Part shown: in pieces, positions 46,850 to 58,362 of the stretch | Position numbering within the stretch: position 1 is the first letter of the stretch | How the letters are laid out: each line of letters opens with the position of its first letter | Origin: Rhynchonema sp. JSB1_4 | Taxonomy: Eukaryota; Nematoda; Chromadorea; Monhysterida; Xyalidae | Assembly (NCBI GenBank): GCA_030248065.1 | Contig: JASAMV010004502.1 | Coordinates: forward strand, 1-64,000 | Length of the DNA: 64,000 nucleotides | Reading direction: 5' to 3' | The notes under the pieces: generated by a model | Databases searched by the model: none | Seen by the model: only the letters and a program-made list of their open reading frames with translations | Told to the model about the DNA's origin: nothing | Position numbers and translations under genes: made by a program

Positions 46850-47354
46850 TAACTTCATGCATGGAAAAACAGGTGGTATTACACAAATTTTGGCTTGTCC
46901 TCGCCGTTTCACTATGAACGGAATGTTTTTTACAATTTTGCATCTGCATGTGCTGCATCGCACAAAAACAGCTCTGGACCTATTGATTTAGTCGTAATTT
47001 ATGTGAGCTCATTAGTGTCGCAGTGGAACGATAGGAATTTTTCGTGGGGACCCCTTTGTTGGCTTTTTTATCCGTGCGTAGGTAGGCTTCGGTTTGGGAA
47101 TAATTTCTGTCTGCCGCTAATTTGAGGGGCATGCAATATGCGCCCATCACCTGCAATGCTCCTTGCTCATACCTAGCAAGTCCAATAACTCATCATGTGA
47201 TTTATCGTAAAATCAGCACATATTTATCATTTTTGACTCGTGCAGCCGTTTTGGAGCCATGCTGTCCGAAGCTCACGGAAACATTGTAATCAGTCTCTTT
47301 CGTATTCAGGTGCAGCTGCAGTGCAGCATCTGGGTGATGTCTACCTTGTATTTT

Positions 47355-48428
47355 AGGGTGTCCCAAAAGAAGCTTCCCACTTTACCTTTTTGTTATGTGT
47401 GAGATGAATGATACGTGTTTGCACCCGGTTTTAAACTGTATATGTTGTGGTTGGAGGTTTTTGCTTCACTGTTTGCCGTAAACCAACCCGCAAGCATAAG
47501 GTGATGCTTCAACATGGTAGACGCGCCCCCAGGGGGTCTGACCCCAGAAACCTTTTTGTCTTGGATATGCACTAAAATTGGCACAGGGATAATCGACCAC
47601 AGAGGATTTCAAAAATGAGGTCCATTTTGCACCCTTAACCAGGTTGGAGCACATGAGGACCTGACACCCAAAACGTTTTTGTCTGCGATTTGAACAAAAG
47701 TTTAGCACAGGGGATTGTCGACCAAACAATGTTTTTTGTAACTTGGATCCAGGTTGGGGCACAGGGTGCCCTAAATCCGAGAAACCTTCTTGGTCATGGA
47801 TCGTATCAAGCTTGAAGACATGCCCTTTGGCAACGGCTAGTTGAAGTTAGTGCGACTGCTTTATCACAAAATACGGCCCAACAATGTTTCCACGCCTCGT
47901 CCATGCCATTGCACGGACATGTCTTGTTACGGTATGGCCTAGTTTCAAAATTTCCCGCTGTCGATGGGCCCCCTGTGCCTATTGTTGCAAATCGGAGACA
48001 TAAATAGTTCAGATGTTAGGTGACCCAGTGCTCCAACCTGGGTCCAAGGATGCGACAATGGACAACATATCGAAATTCCCGTGGTTGATTACACCCTGTG
48101 CCAATTTTGGTGCAAATCCAAGGCAGATATAGATTTCGGGGGTCAGACCCGCATGGGGCGCTTCTTCCCTTCCTCTTTGACGTGGTGTTCAAACATCACC
48201 TTGTGGTAGTGCATGTTATGATTATGGGTTGGTTTACGCTGAAGCAAAAACGTGGTTGCAGAACGTCATAAATCTAACCATTTGTATTGGTTTTCGAAAT
48301 TTGTGGAGCGCGTGCCAAAAGCAACGAAACAACAAAAACGTCCAGTGCAACATACAGTTCAATACCAGGTGCAAAGACGTATAATTCAGCCCACACATAA
48401 CGGGAAGGGTCTTCTTTTGGGACACCCT
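47355..48428. mobile_element. Fold-back element with AGGGTGTCCCAAAAGAAG ends
   Basis: The left end AGGGTGTCCCAAAAGAAG continues to CTTCCC; the right end is GGGAAGGGTCTTCTTTTGGG then ACACCCT. The interior repeats a block of about 110 bases (GGGTCTGACCCC.GAAA ... TTGG.T.TGCAC.AAAATTGGC) directly on the left half and inverted on the right half, so the whole 1.07 kb can fold. The ends resemble mariner-type termini. No transposase is seen; the flanks GTATTTT / GTACTTT may be an imperfect duplication. Confidence 0.78.
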
Positions 48429-49317
48429 GTACTTTAGCTCTATTGCAGCTTGCCAAGTTTTTGATTGCTGGTTCATACGATAAATCTGGCATTATTTTGT
48501 TGCAACTTTTCAATTTCCGGTTTTACGGTGTGGAAACGTTGTGGTAACTTGTGGCGTGTTTTGTGCGTACGAAATAATTACCAGCTTTACTAACGCGATA
48601 GTAAACATTACTTCTGCTTGAGTAACTTCATCAAGAACCAAACTGGGCCCATATATACAAACATATCTTGCATGACGGTATAATACATAGCACGCAACCT
48701 TAACTTCAGGTTCTCAGGCTCTCAGGTTCTCATAACTCAGGCACGTAACTCTGTCATTCAAGTTCATGATGAAAGCTAATGCGAAATGGGTTTTTTCAAT
48801 AAAATTATCCAACAGCAAAAAGCCTTGCGACTGCGAATATTGGTTTTGGACAGGTATTTCCCCACTTGAGCAGGGCTTTGACTTTATGTCCTCGTGACTG
48901 ATTAGGTGTAATTTGGATACAACACAGTACTAATCTGTGGTACCTAAGGTTTTCATTAAGCCTATCTGATTAGTTATAGTACGTACGTTACTTTTACATT
49001 TTGTTTGTCTGGTGATGTAATCGAATCATGTCTTGTATTTTGTTCAATAATGTTTGTTTTGGGGTGATGGCTACTCGTGCATTTGCCAGGATCACGCCTC
49101 CCATCGGCTTCGCGCACCAGGTTCATTTCAATTTTATTAATGATCCACCAATTCAAATTAGGCGCTAACAACGCCATTGTTATTTGAGCCAAATGTACAG
49201 ATTACGTGTCAGGTGTATGTACGTAAAGATTCAAATATGAGCTCTATCTCTTTATATGAGCTTGCGATTCGAAGCGCGATTTTATGGTGTGCACTTTTAT
49301 GGATCCATGCTCATTAG
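48429..49317. other. Gene-free stretch
   Basis: A short direct repeat of TCTCAGGT-like units lies at 48708-48750. No exon is recognised. Confidence 0.35.
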
Positions 49318-49813
49318 CAGGGTTGGGCAAAAAACGTTTTTTTTTCAAAAAATCATTTTTTTTAAAAACGTTGTCTTTAAAAACTTTTTTTAAAACGCCC
49401 AGATGACCAAAATATGCCCCCAAAAAAATTGAAAAACGCTAAGTTGGGAAGAAAACATGGTTAAATGAAGTAATCCTATGTGTTCTGAGGCAAAATAAAC
49501 GGGTTTCAACCCTTTTCTAGCGAGTTGTAAATATCCCATATCAGATCCGTATCATGGTATCAACTTTGACCGGGGTCATCATTGAAAGTCAAACTCCGTA
49601 TATCGACGTATCGTAAAATTTGGTCGAAAATTTTTTGAAAATAATGGGACAAACAAATTGATTTTCCTTGATAATCAGGGCACTTTCCCTGAAAAATCAG
49701 GGAAAATCAAGGAAATTTAGGATTTAAAACAAACGAAAAACGACCCAGGTGTTTTTTAAAAAAAACGTCGTTTTTTAAAGAAAAAACGCTGTCGTTTTTT
49801 TTGCCCAACCCTG
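49318..49813. mobile_element. hAT-like MITE with 8-bp target duplication
   Basis: The ends CAGGGTTGGGCAAAAAACG and (reversed) CAGGGTTGGGCAAAAAAAAC form inverted repeats. CTCATTAG stands perfectly on both sides (49310-49317, 49814-49821). A CAGGGTTGGGC start and an 8-bp duplication are hallmarks of hAT non-autonomous elements. The body is T/A-rich and non-coding. The clean duplication suggests a recent insertion. Confidence 0.92.
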
Positions 49814-49897
49814 CTCATTAGACCGAGTTACAGGTCACATAGCTCTGCACTTAACTCTGTCACTGTCGTTTTTCAGGTGAACATAGTTTGTCGAATT

Positions 49898-50588
49898 ATG
49901 AATAAATTCCTTCTGATAATTTTGCTCACCGCATTGATGCTGACAAATGTTCTGGTGGTGGAAAGCTATCGACACTACACATACCTGCGAAGGCTCATGC
50001 GCGGGCGACCACGTTGGTGACGTTTCACTCTCTTTGGTGATGTTTCACTGGCCAAAAGCTGGTCGGGTTCATTCAAGCTGACGAGGTACTGGTGCACCGC
50101 CCTGCTGTGAACTAACCTGCTGCTACTTTGCGGGTACAAAGAGTAATGCCCTTAAGAAAAGTGAAACCGGCAAGCACGCAGCACATTTGCGTGTTCAGCG
50201 TGAACAAACAACAACTCAAAGCGGGGATAACCCTTAACAGATCGCTCAGATCCTGCTTAGCTTTAAGCTGTTGAAGTTCCCATCATGTTCACGTTTTGTT
50301 TTGCGCTTGCTTCATAGTTGCTGAACATCCATTTCAGTGAGCCTCGACCTTACCGGGCCGATCACCAAGCGGAAGTTCTATGGTTTTGGTAATCATGATT
50401 TTGGTGTTCTGTGGAACGGGGAAGCCACCGGCGACGGGAACAACGGGGACGTCGAAGCAGTTGCTTTCCCACGCCAAATCGATTATCTGAATAGTAATGG
50501 AGGAAAGTATCCACCATCTATGAATCAGCACTACAGTTTGCAAAGCCTCAGGTCCCCGAACCACCGCTATGGGCCGTTTGTGATCTAG
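49898..50588 (+). CDS. Candidate secreted small protein or peptide precursor 1
   Basis: Exon 1 (49898-50012) encodes a Met-Asn-Lys start, a strong hydrophobic core (LLIILLTALMLTNVLVV) and then a Tyr/Arg-rich stretch (SYRHYTYLRRLMRGRP). A GTTGGT donor and the acceptor at 50337 join in phase to exon 2 (50338-50588), giving 121 residues. Exon 2 has a basic site (TKRK) followed by FYGFGNHDFGVLWNG and a Gly/Asn-rich part. Signal peptide plus basic processing sites suggest a secreted peptide precursor, but no family is recognised. If the GTTGGT donor is not used, exon 1 alone would encode 40 residues ending RGRPRW. A TTTCAG lies 22 bases before the ATG, and AATAAA follows the stop by about 320 bases (50910). 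Confidence 0.5.
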
Positions 50589-51941
50589 ATACAAAACAAA
50601 TGTCCTCATGATCGGTATGGCCTTTGCCAGCGCAGTTTGTCGGTGTTGGGTTGGCACGGCAGCAAAGTGTGTTGTGTGTCGTGTCTGGCGCTTTCGTTTT
50701 TTACGTTGTCGAAATCACGGAAAAAGAAGAAATCGCAAGATACGTGTATGAGTTACGATACAGCCCATGTTGCTGCTATAGCTACAGCCACCCCGCACGG
50801 TTGCAAACAAAGTAATACCGGCAACCGGCCTAGTGTCGCAGCTTTGTTTTTAGTTTAGAGAACAGCCGTTTCTTGTACCTTTTTCGAGTGAAAATTGCAT
50901 CGTCGTTGGAATAAAATAATTGTGTAAAAACAGAACTGAGCTTCATGCAGCGCAAATACGATGCAGGGACCAAATAAATCGTTCAAGACTTTGACAGTGA
51001 GTGATCGAAAAATGGAAAAAAATCGTTGGCGGAAACGAGATAGTCATTGATTACAGGGGCGCTTTTGTTTTCATAAGCGTTTGTATAATCTGTAGTCAGC
51101 CCCATAAATCGGCTACACCCATCAATCAATCATTACTTTGCGGGTGCATAACAAGTGTTTATACTGACTCACTCACATGTGGGCAAACATCGATAAAATA
51201 CCGTTACATGACGGCTCACATTGGCACGAATGCGTATTAATCTAGGTTTTTAACCTCAATTCGGGTTATGGCTGGCACAATGATGGTCATGTATTCGTAT
51301 CGTATAGCTCAGATACTGTGCCTATCTTACCAGCATATCGTCAAAAATGCCAAGCACTTGTGCTACACTAGGTGGCATGTACACATAATACATAAGATGT
51401 TGTCAAACGAGCATCACGCTAAATTGGTGCCTTGGGCGTTTTCCATGAAACTGGTATACCAACCAAAAAAGAACGATTCCTGTTTGCTCAAAGGCTTAGT
51501 GAGCCCGCCGGTCTGTTCTGTAGTTTTCGAAGTCTATGAGTCCTTCAAATGTAAAACGATGTGAATATCCAACAATGTGGAAGCAAAGCTGATACATACG
51601 TACATCTTTTTTTTCCACAGGCTAAATTTTCACCTTGTATCCTGTACTTCGGTAGCGCGATCAGCATTGTGCGACTCGCATATGTACATATCCGTGTTCT
51701 GGTGTGAAACATCAGCTTGTTTGGTCAACAAATAATGTAACAAGTTTAGCCCTGACCATCTGATGTTTTACTGCCTGTCGTATTTTTTGTGTACAAAGCC
51801 CGATGGCTCTATTCTGGAACGTTTCCGAATAACTTTCGAATAATTCTCGAATAGTTTCGGGAACACATCGGGAGCCATTTTCGGGGGGGGGGGGGGCTAT
51901 ATTTGAGAAAATGCGGTCATGTGTTTCAGAGCAGCAGCATC
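50589..51941. other. Spacer between the two small secreted-peptide genes
   Basis: No supported exon. It contains copies of the TGAAACATC/GATGTTTCA motif near 51706 and 51762, a homopolymer of about 14 G near 51884-51897, and a segment (51795-51860) related to 3185-3240. Confidence 0.35.
50910..50915 (+). terminator. Possible polyadenylation signal of peptide gene 1
   Basis: AATAAA about 320 bases after the stop at 50588. Confidence 0.35.
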
Positions 51942-52618
51942 ATGGGTGCCTCAATGGTCACAGCAATATTATTGTTCGCATCAGCCATCAGCCTGATATC
52001 AATGTCGGAAGGTCGATATTTCGCGGATTACAGGACCATTCCCGCTTTCAATTTCGATGAAAAACGATCACCGTTGGCAATTGAACCGGCCGAAAACTAT
52101 GTTTCGGGTAAATCTATGTCACAATTCAAAAGTCCCTTATTATGCGTCGTCTCGAATTGTCTTGTATTGCATGCGCCCAACTGCATGCAATGTACAGTAC
52201 CAGCTGCAACTCTGGGTGAAGTCTGCCGCTACACGTGCAGCACGCGTGCACGCCATTGACGCCTACACACAAAGTATAGAAGGCCGACTGCACTACACGC
52301 ACTGCGTGCACAGTGCTGAAGCGGTTGAAGGCGTGCACGCGGACATGTAGAATTCACCCAAAGTTGCAGGTTGCACTGTACATGCCCCACACCTCTACCC
52401 ACTGTCGTTGTGTTTTGAAGGCGCACAAGGGTAGGAAAAAACCTGTGACACTGTACCTGTTCTTTGTGTTTTCCTTTCTTGCGTAATTGTCGCCTATTTC
52501 TTCAGACAGAGTTCTCCGATCACAATTTCGCGCGATGACCCCGTGGTGGAACTACAAAGTCTATGCCCTGCTCTCCTATGAACGTGTGTTGAGGGTCTTT
52601 GCCTTCTTCTCATTTTAG
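51942..52618 (+). CDS. Candidate secreted small protein or peptide precursor 2
   Basis: Exon 1 (51942-52107) encodes a hydrophobic leader (MVTAILLFASAISLISM) with a likely cleavage after SEG, then RYFADYRTIPAFNFDE, a dibasic KR site and SPLAIEPAENYVS. The GTAAAT donor and the acceptor at 52505 join in phase to exon 2 (52506-52618), giving 92 residues. A TTTCAG acceptor-like site ends 12 bases before the ATG. The design (leader, about 16-residue peptide, dibasic site) fits a neuropeptide-like precursor, though the peptide lacks an amidation Gly before KR and matches no family I know. The exon 2 sequence (WWNYKVYALLSYERVL, then Phe-rich end) is less convincing; splicing could continue at GTGTTG near 52583. 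Confidence 0.45.
52191..52382. mobile_element. Fold-back MITE in intron of peptide gene 2
   Basis: The left end TGTACAGTACCAGCTGCAAC and the reversed right end TGTACAGTGCAACCTGCAAC continue to GGGTGAA. The centre is rich in GCGTGCACGC on both arms. The ends resemble the inner ends of the fold-back at 9485-9908, and a lone end occurs near 34518. Confidence 0.75.
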
Positions 52619-52705
52619 CTCAATCAACGTTGCAGATTGTCACTGTTAACTGTATATTTACGTACTTCGAGTCTGCTCGCTTGGCCAGGCAATCCGTGCT
52701 TTTCC

Positions 52706-52867
52706 GGCTTATATCACAGTGGTCAACTCTAGTGATCAAATCACTTCGTCAATTCACAGCAGACCCGAGTGAGTGCGAGAAATAATACTTAGCATTCTTA
52801 GTGAGTTGACGACTCTACAACGTGAGTTGACGATGTGATTTGACCACTTGCGCTTGTAGTATAAGCC
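52706..52867. mobile_element. GGCTTATAG MITE, intergenic copy
   Basis: The left end GGCTTATATCACAGTGGTCA and the reversed right end GGCTTATACTACAAGCGCAA then GTGGTCAAATCA; internal GAGTTGACGA blocks occur on both arms. It is about 162 bp. The target duplication is not clear (GCTTTTCC / GCTGCCTC). Confidence 0.7.
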
Positions 52868-53488
52868 GCTGCCTCGATGTTGCGGCATCATGGGGATGCG
52901 AATCACAAAAACCAGTGGTCACAAAGCCGATCAAAAAACGGTTCCGAAACCGGCAACATACTGATTCGAACCGTGCGCGTTTCAGTCGACAGTACAGGTC
53001 TGGTCTCGTTGGTCAGATACTGACGATGACCTGGTGCACCGCATGATTAGAAATCAGACGCTTAAAATGTATACAGCGATCGTTGGTGCAATTCAGAATT
53101 CCCGCATCGTTTCTTCACTCAATTGCAGCCCTTCACATCCATCGAGGTCGATCTCCACTGACCAACGTTAAGCGCAAATTCTGGCCATTTCAAGGGCGCC
53201 CTCAAGGACGCAAATAAACGATTGTGCTATGAAACGTCATCAGACATGATCACATGTTTCTGGGCGCTAGGGCCGTTTTGGTTGAAATAGGTGAATAATG
53301 GAAAACTTGTTAGGTTGAATCTTTTCTTGGATATCATTGGATTAGAACGATGGTGAAGTGGAAGCCAAGTTTTACTGTCAAGCTGAATTGTCTAGGGTAA
53401 TGCTAACGATTTTGTGGTAATCAACATGAAATAAAATGTCGTCGAAATCACTGTCAGAAAAATTATTAATCCATTTCAAAAAAATTGG
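52868..53488. other. Intergenic, convergent 3' ends of peptide gene 2 and SWEET gene
   Basis: No exon is recognised. One copy of the 20-base motif TGACGATGACCTGGTGCACC lies at about 53022-53041. AATAAA at 53213-53218 could serve the plus-strand peptide gene but is about 600 bases away. Confidence 0.35.
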
Positions 53489-54966
53489 TCATTCATGTTT
53501 CTCCGTGTTTTTCCCGGTTCCAATAATGGGCACCACCCAGGTTCGTGGAGGATACGCATAATACAGGGCAAACACAACGGCGTTGACCAGAAGACCGGGA
53601 ATGTTGGAAAGCTGAAACAGAAAAGCTCGGTACCGCATCTTCTTTCAAAATTCGGAAACAAATTATAACAAAATCAGAATAAAAATGTCTTACTGCCATA
53701 TAAACATCATCCGTAAGGTGTCCAAGTATGAAAAAGTTGATTCCAATGATTGTTCCACCAAACGTCATGAATGCCGGCATATATTCCGTCGTTTTCAGGA
53801 TTACCAGCACTCGATACTGAAATGTTAATTAAAATTCTTTTTGCTTATCAAACAGACGCGAAATTGAAAGCGAATACACTCACAATATCATAAATAATGC
53901 CCGAAAGCGATAGTGTTTGCACGGCGGTCGCTATCTGACCCATTGATTCAATTTGGCCATCCCCTTTTAGCCCCTTGATGTAGTAGTGGATGGCTGCATA
54001 GGAGGCGATTGTTATCAGCAGTTGATTGCGGATATTTGACTGAAACATTTTCATTTATAATTATAACGCAGTTTTATTGTTTTTCAAAAACCGCCAAAGT
54101 TCATTCGTGTTATCGTGTTAAATCAGGCCACCTAAGCGATGGGCAGGATAACCCGAACAGCGGTCCGTTGCCAATCGATGAGAACCTGAGCGAGTTTCAG
54201 ATTTGTTCACAACTGCGAATCACAAAGTGCTCACTCGATCCGATTGATAGTAGGCGAATACCGACATCACAAAGGTGACGATGCACAAACAGAACGAATT
54301 CAAATAGATGTTGAACGCATCGTCACGCAGAAGACCGTACTTGAGCCAGCAAGCCATCCTGGTCAGAAAAGAGTATGTAGCTACGAAAATTATGAAAATG
54401 TTGGAAAAAAATTGCTGCACTCCGTCTCACATGAGCAAGATGATCATGAAGCCGAAAGATGAGAATCCATCCGATGAACCGCGTTTACGCCATTCCAGAC
54501 ACAGACCCCTGGAACGGATTTCGTTTTTACATGTAAAGAAATTAATTTAGATTGTCTTTTTTGCAAAGGTTCATGCATTCAAGCCTCATTAAACTGTTCA
54601 CAGCTTCCAAAAGGGTACGAGTTTGGCTTTTGTTCTTTATCGAAACATTTCGCAATAATTCCATGGGGTCCTTCTCTCGCTTATTTGTAACAGCGTTGAA
54701 ACATCCAGCATTCAGCAACAGCACGTTTTGTCTGTGTCGTGTGCGACAGGCTCGACTTGAACAAAGTTCACAAGTCTACTATGCATGTATACGTGCACAA
54801 TTTTGAGGAATATAGGTAACTGATTGGTTTAGTTTCCTGCACAAACCTGTATTTTCTGTAGAAAAAAGCAACCCCCGGCTTCAGTCAAAACTCACAGCGG
54901 CATCACCATAAAGATCATCATAAACCCAGCAGTCCATGCTGTCCAGATGTCCACAAAAGCGACCAT
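53489..54966 (-). CDS. SWEET-family sugar transporter
   Basis: Six minus-strand exons: 54966-54896, 54508-54431, 54358-54235, 54039-53884, 53816-53694 and 53611-53489. All phases agree; 224 residues, the usual SWEET size. SWEET proteins carry two MtN3 triple-helix bundles and move sugars by facilitated diffusion. Seen here: a first helix with a conserved Pro (MVMPLG), then WRKRGSSDGFSS, the diagnostic CWLKYGLLRDD of the first bundle, a linker helix, and the second bundle (TTEYMPAFMTF ... GHLTDDVYM, then a last helix ending YYAYPP). The start is supported by a CTCAG acceptor-like site about 16 bases before the ATG. The N-terminus enters the first helix after very few residues. The C-tail is short and basic. 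It lies head to tail, about 600 bases upstream of the GPCR stop, on the same strand. Confidence 0.9.
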
Positions 54967-55564
54967 GTTTGGTATCAACTGAGGGAATTAAGACACAAAA
55001 CTTTTCTGATGAAACGGAAATGGAAAAGTTGGGCGGAAAGCAACTCTTAACGAGTGTGCGCCGTGCAGAAAAATTGACGACGTTTGCACTCAGGAGCAGA
55101 TTGCTTATCAACTGAAGGAAGAGGAATTGCAAACATACTGCTGCTTTATCAGGTTACTCACAGTTTCGTCACATTGAGTTGTGTAAATAATGTTTCCAAC
55201 AAACCTGTTTAGTATGTACGCACAGTGTGACTGTCGTTTTCAGACTACTTGTTGGTTTGTGTTGTAATAATTGAAGAAGCCACAGTACCGAAGGACTCCA
55301 GTCAACGTTTATTCACATTCGGCAAAGATATGTAGGCACGTGTTGCTCGGACACACAAGTGTGCTCACTTGGTTTGGTCACACACACATGTGACCAAATT
55401 ATTTGAAGAAACGAATATACATAACAATAATTATACGTAGCCAATAAGAAAATTTGCATCGTGGACGTTATTATGCACATGGCAATTCTCGAAATATAGG
55501 CATCTATAGGCATTCAGGAAGAAAAAAACAATATTTACAAAAAAACTTGTAGTCGGAGAGGATC
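54967..55564. other. Spacer between SWEET start and GPCR stop
   Basis: It must hold the SWEET promoter and the GPCR 3' UTR. No exon is recognised. Confidence 0.4.
55308..55313 (-). terminator. Probable polyadenylation signal of the GPCR gene
   Basis: On the minus strand this reads AATAAA, about 250 bases past the stop codon at 55565. Confidence 0.45.
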
Positions 55565-58362
55565 TCAGAGCATGCACTCCTCGGTCTCGCAAATGAGCTG
55601 CCAATTGAAGCTCTGTGCTTTCCTCATGCAGTTCCTTCCCTTTGGACTATTCATCACCACGGCCGGTGGGTGGCCGGATCGCTTCACATGATGCGCGCTG
55701 GTTGGCAAACTGCCATTTCTTTGTGGGCCCCCTGATCTTCGATGCACCCAAACATCGAACGGTTGATGTTGCGCTTGGCTCGCTGATGTTTCACTATCGG
55801 TATTTAGGTCGCATGACGGACATCGGTGCTGGCGATCGACAATGGATAAATCACCATTACCGATAATCATCGATTGATTATCGATTTGTAATAATGACGT
55901 CGTCGCGACCAGTGGTCGGTGCACTTGCTCACTGTGATGTTTCACCTGGGGTATGTTAGTCGGCGGACAGGTACCATTTATGAGCGAGCAATTGTCGCAA
56001 AAGTACAAGGTCATGGTCAGAGATCGACGATTTCGTGAAAGGTCCTTTTGATGCGCCGCCGCCGGCAAACTCAATTGTCGGTCCACAGCAGCCCCGGTAA
56101 ACTTGTGATGTTTCACTTGCTTGTATGCCAACTTGGTGCTGCCGTTGGTCAGCGCGTGCGAGTTGGTCAGTGTCAGGGCCATTGTCTGGCGAGTTCTGGG
56201 ACCGAGAAGCGATCCGGGCTTAGACGATGAGTTATAGTTGGCGCACACATGGAATCGCGCCAGCAGCTCGCGAAGAACACGACGAAATTTGATGCTGAAT
56301 CGATGGTAGATGAGGAAGTTGACGCTCGAATTGAATGTGACCAACAGATTCGATAGATCGATCATGTAGCGAATGAGTGGATTGCGACGGTTGAGTAGCA
56401 GCTCGAGGAAGTTGACTGTGACCGACAGTGAATTGCACACGATGAACATCACCACGACCATCACCAGGTTGATTGTGTCACCTGCAGTGCAAATCCAGGT
56501 GAATCACTTCGAACTTTGACGATCAATGGACGTATGACAACAGAGACGACAAGGTACCGAATTTTGATTCAGTACCGCTGCGTGTCATGCGGCACTCTGC
56601 TATGTACATTGGCAGGACAGGAATGAGCCCGTCTGTGAATGCAGGTCGAAACTTGTAAACCGACCGGCACATTGCTACAGAATTGACAATCGTAACACAG
56701 GATGAAATTGGCGGCACTGACGATGACCTGGTGCACGGCATATCAGTGCAAGAATTCAAATGATTGAAACATCACCTTTAGCCTCGACGTCCTCAGCGAA
56801 TCTGTGTCGACAACCACCAAAGTAAGTCTGATAGACAATGTAGCCAGCAAGATAGATCAAAGTGATCAATGGTGCCATGCACATCAATACCGTATACCCG
56901 ATTGAGTAGTACCACAGGTCGTAATGCCGGTTGTAGCGGATTGGCATGGCTGTTACCTGGATAACGATTTGCTGATGATGTTTCACGGCGTGTTTTTTGA
57001 GATGTCTCAACAGAAGAATATAATCTGCTCTCAAGTACACGTGTCGTGCTCAGATACCTAATAATGCTAGTTTCGCCCTGTGTTTGCAGACCGGCGGTGC
57101 ATTGGAAATTGTTAGTGCGAATACACGTGATCCAAAAAAGCAGAGTCCTAAATGTTCTGTCCAAATGGTTTGCATTGGCGATTACCTGATGTCCCATTCG
57201 TCAACGAATACAGGCAGTACTATTTTATTAGGTAATGTTTCACTTGTATACGCAACTGTAACCAGGACAAAATTAGTCAAACGTACATCAACGGATGTCT
57301 GATTCCAAGCTGCTTCCCAACAGGGCACCATTTTGACTTCAAAGAATCGCACCAAGTTGTAACCGATGCCGTAAGCGACCACAAGCGGAATTAGCCATTT
57401 CGGCGAAGGCATTCGGATTACACGGTTAGTGACAGTGTATCTGATGATCGGGATGGATTTCGAACACTAGTACCACGCGTATAAGTAATAAACAGTGAGT
57501 TAAAAATCAATGTGACATCTTTAATACATGCACTTGGAATTTTGTTGCACAACACAAAAATGCCAAGAATTCTGCGCATTAACCCACCTAACGCACAAAT
57601 AGCACTGAATGCACGCGGTTAGCGTGATGTAGATGCTGATCGTTTGAAATGTTGTGCCCAGCGGGTAGACGTACTGAATGAATCGGCCGTACATATTCGC
57701 CACCGATGGGTGACGGTACCTAGAAAAATCATCACAAAATGCTGTGCAATTTCACTGTGCACCACCGCTGTGACGATATTTGGTACGCTTGTGCAAGCAG
57801 CGATGTTTCACGCGGACATAGAACCAGCTGCGAATGTGTTTTCACAAAAGAAACAATCTGGTGAATTCGCACTGACAATGACCCGGTGCATTTCGTGCCT
57901 GAAAACAGGTGTCGAGAAAGGCGCAACCACAAGCACCATGCATCACATAAAATCGGTCAAGTTTCAAAACAGTAAAGTCGCCTTTGAAGCTGCTAAACAA
58001 TATTGATGTTTCATTCACCTGTACACATCCAGCGTGAACAAATATATTGAACTGCATATAGTGCAAATGTCTGAGCACGCCAGTGCAGCGAGGTACATGT
58101 TGACGGCCACCGTACGCATCGTGGGTCGACTGTAGACTGACAACACGAGCATGTTGGCAAACAAGCCGAATACTCCGATGAATGGCAGTAGTACGCCGAC
58201 TATGGCTAGTTTGTAGTTGTAGTACAATTCGTTACTGCCGGTGTACATTTTGTCAAAGTAGCACTTTCGTATGCGATGTTGCATAACCATGGGCACTGCG
58301 GTAGTTGGTGATATGAGATCGCTGACGTTGGTAAGCAGGAGAAACGAATCATTTTCACTCAT
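55565..58362 (-). CDS. FMRFamide-receptor-like neuropeptide GPCR
   Basis: Five minus-strand exons: 58362-58019, 57719-57588, 57440-57287, 56956-56776 and 56481-55565. Phases agree; 575 residues. Seven hydrophobic segments are clear: TM1 (IGVFGLFANMLVLSVY), TM2 (NMYLAALACSDICT), TM3 (SIYITLTACIQCYLCV), TM4 (GYNLVRFFEV), TM5, TM6 (NSLSVTVNFLEL) and TM7 (NSSVNFLIYHRF). The NSxVNFxIY end of TM7, NxRFFE end of TM4 and NxLEL of TM6 fit the FMRFamide/myosuppressin receptor branch of rhodopsin-type GPCRs, which act at the plasma membrane. The N-terminus has an NVS glycosylation site. The C-tail of about 250 residues is long, Ser/His-rich and encoded in one exon. Unusual: the DRY site at the end of TM3 reads QCY, so the near-invariant Arg is missing. 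The ligand is unknown. Confidence 0.88.

Noticed and set aside
48234..48513. Possible transposase fragment (VSQKKTLP-like reading)
   Set aside because: The reading comes from the terminal inverted repeat itself; no catalytic motif or longer transposase frame is present.
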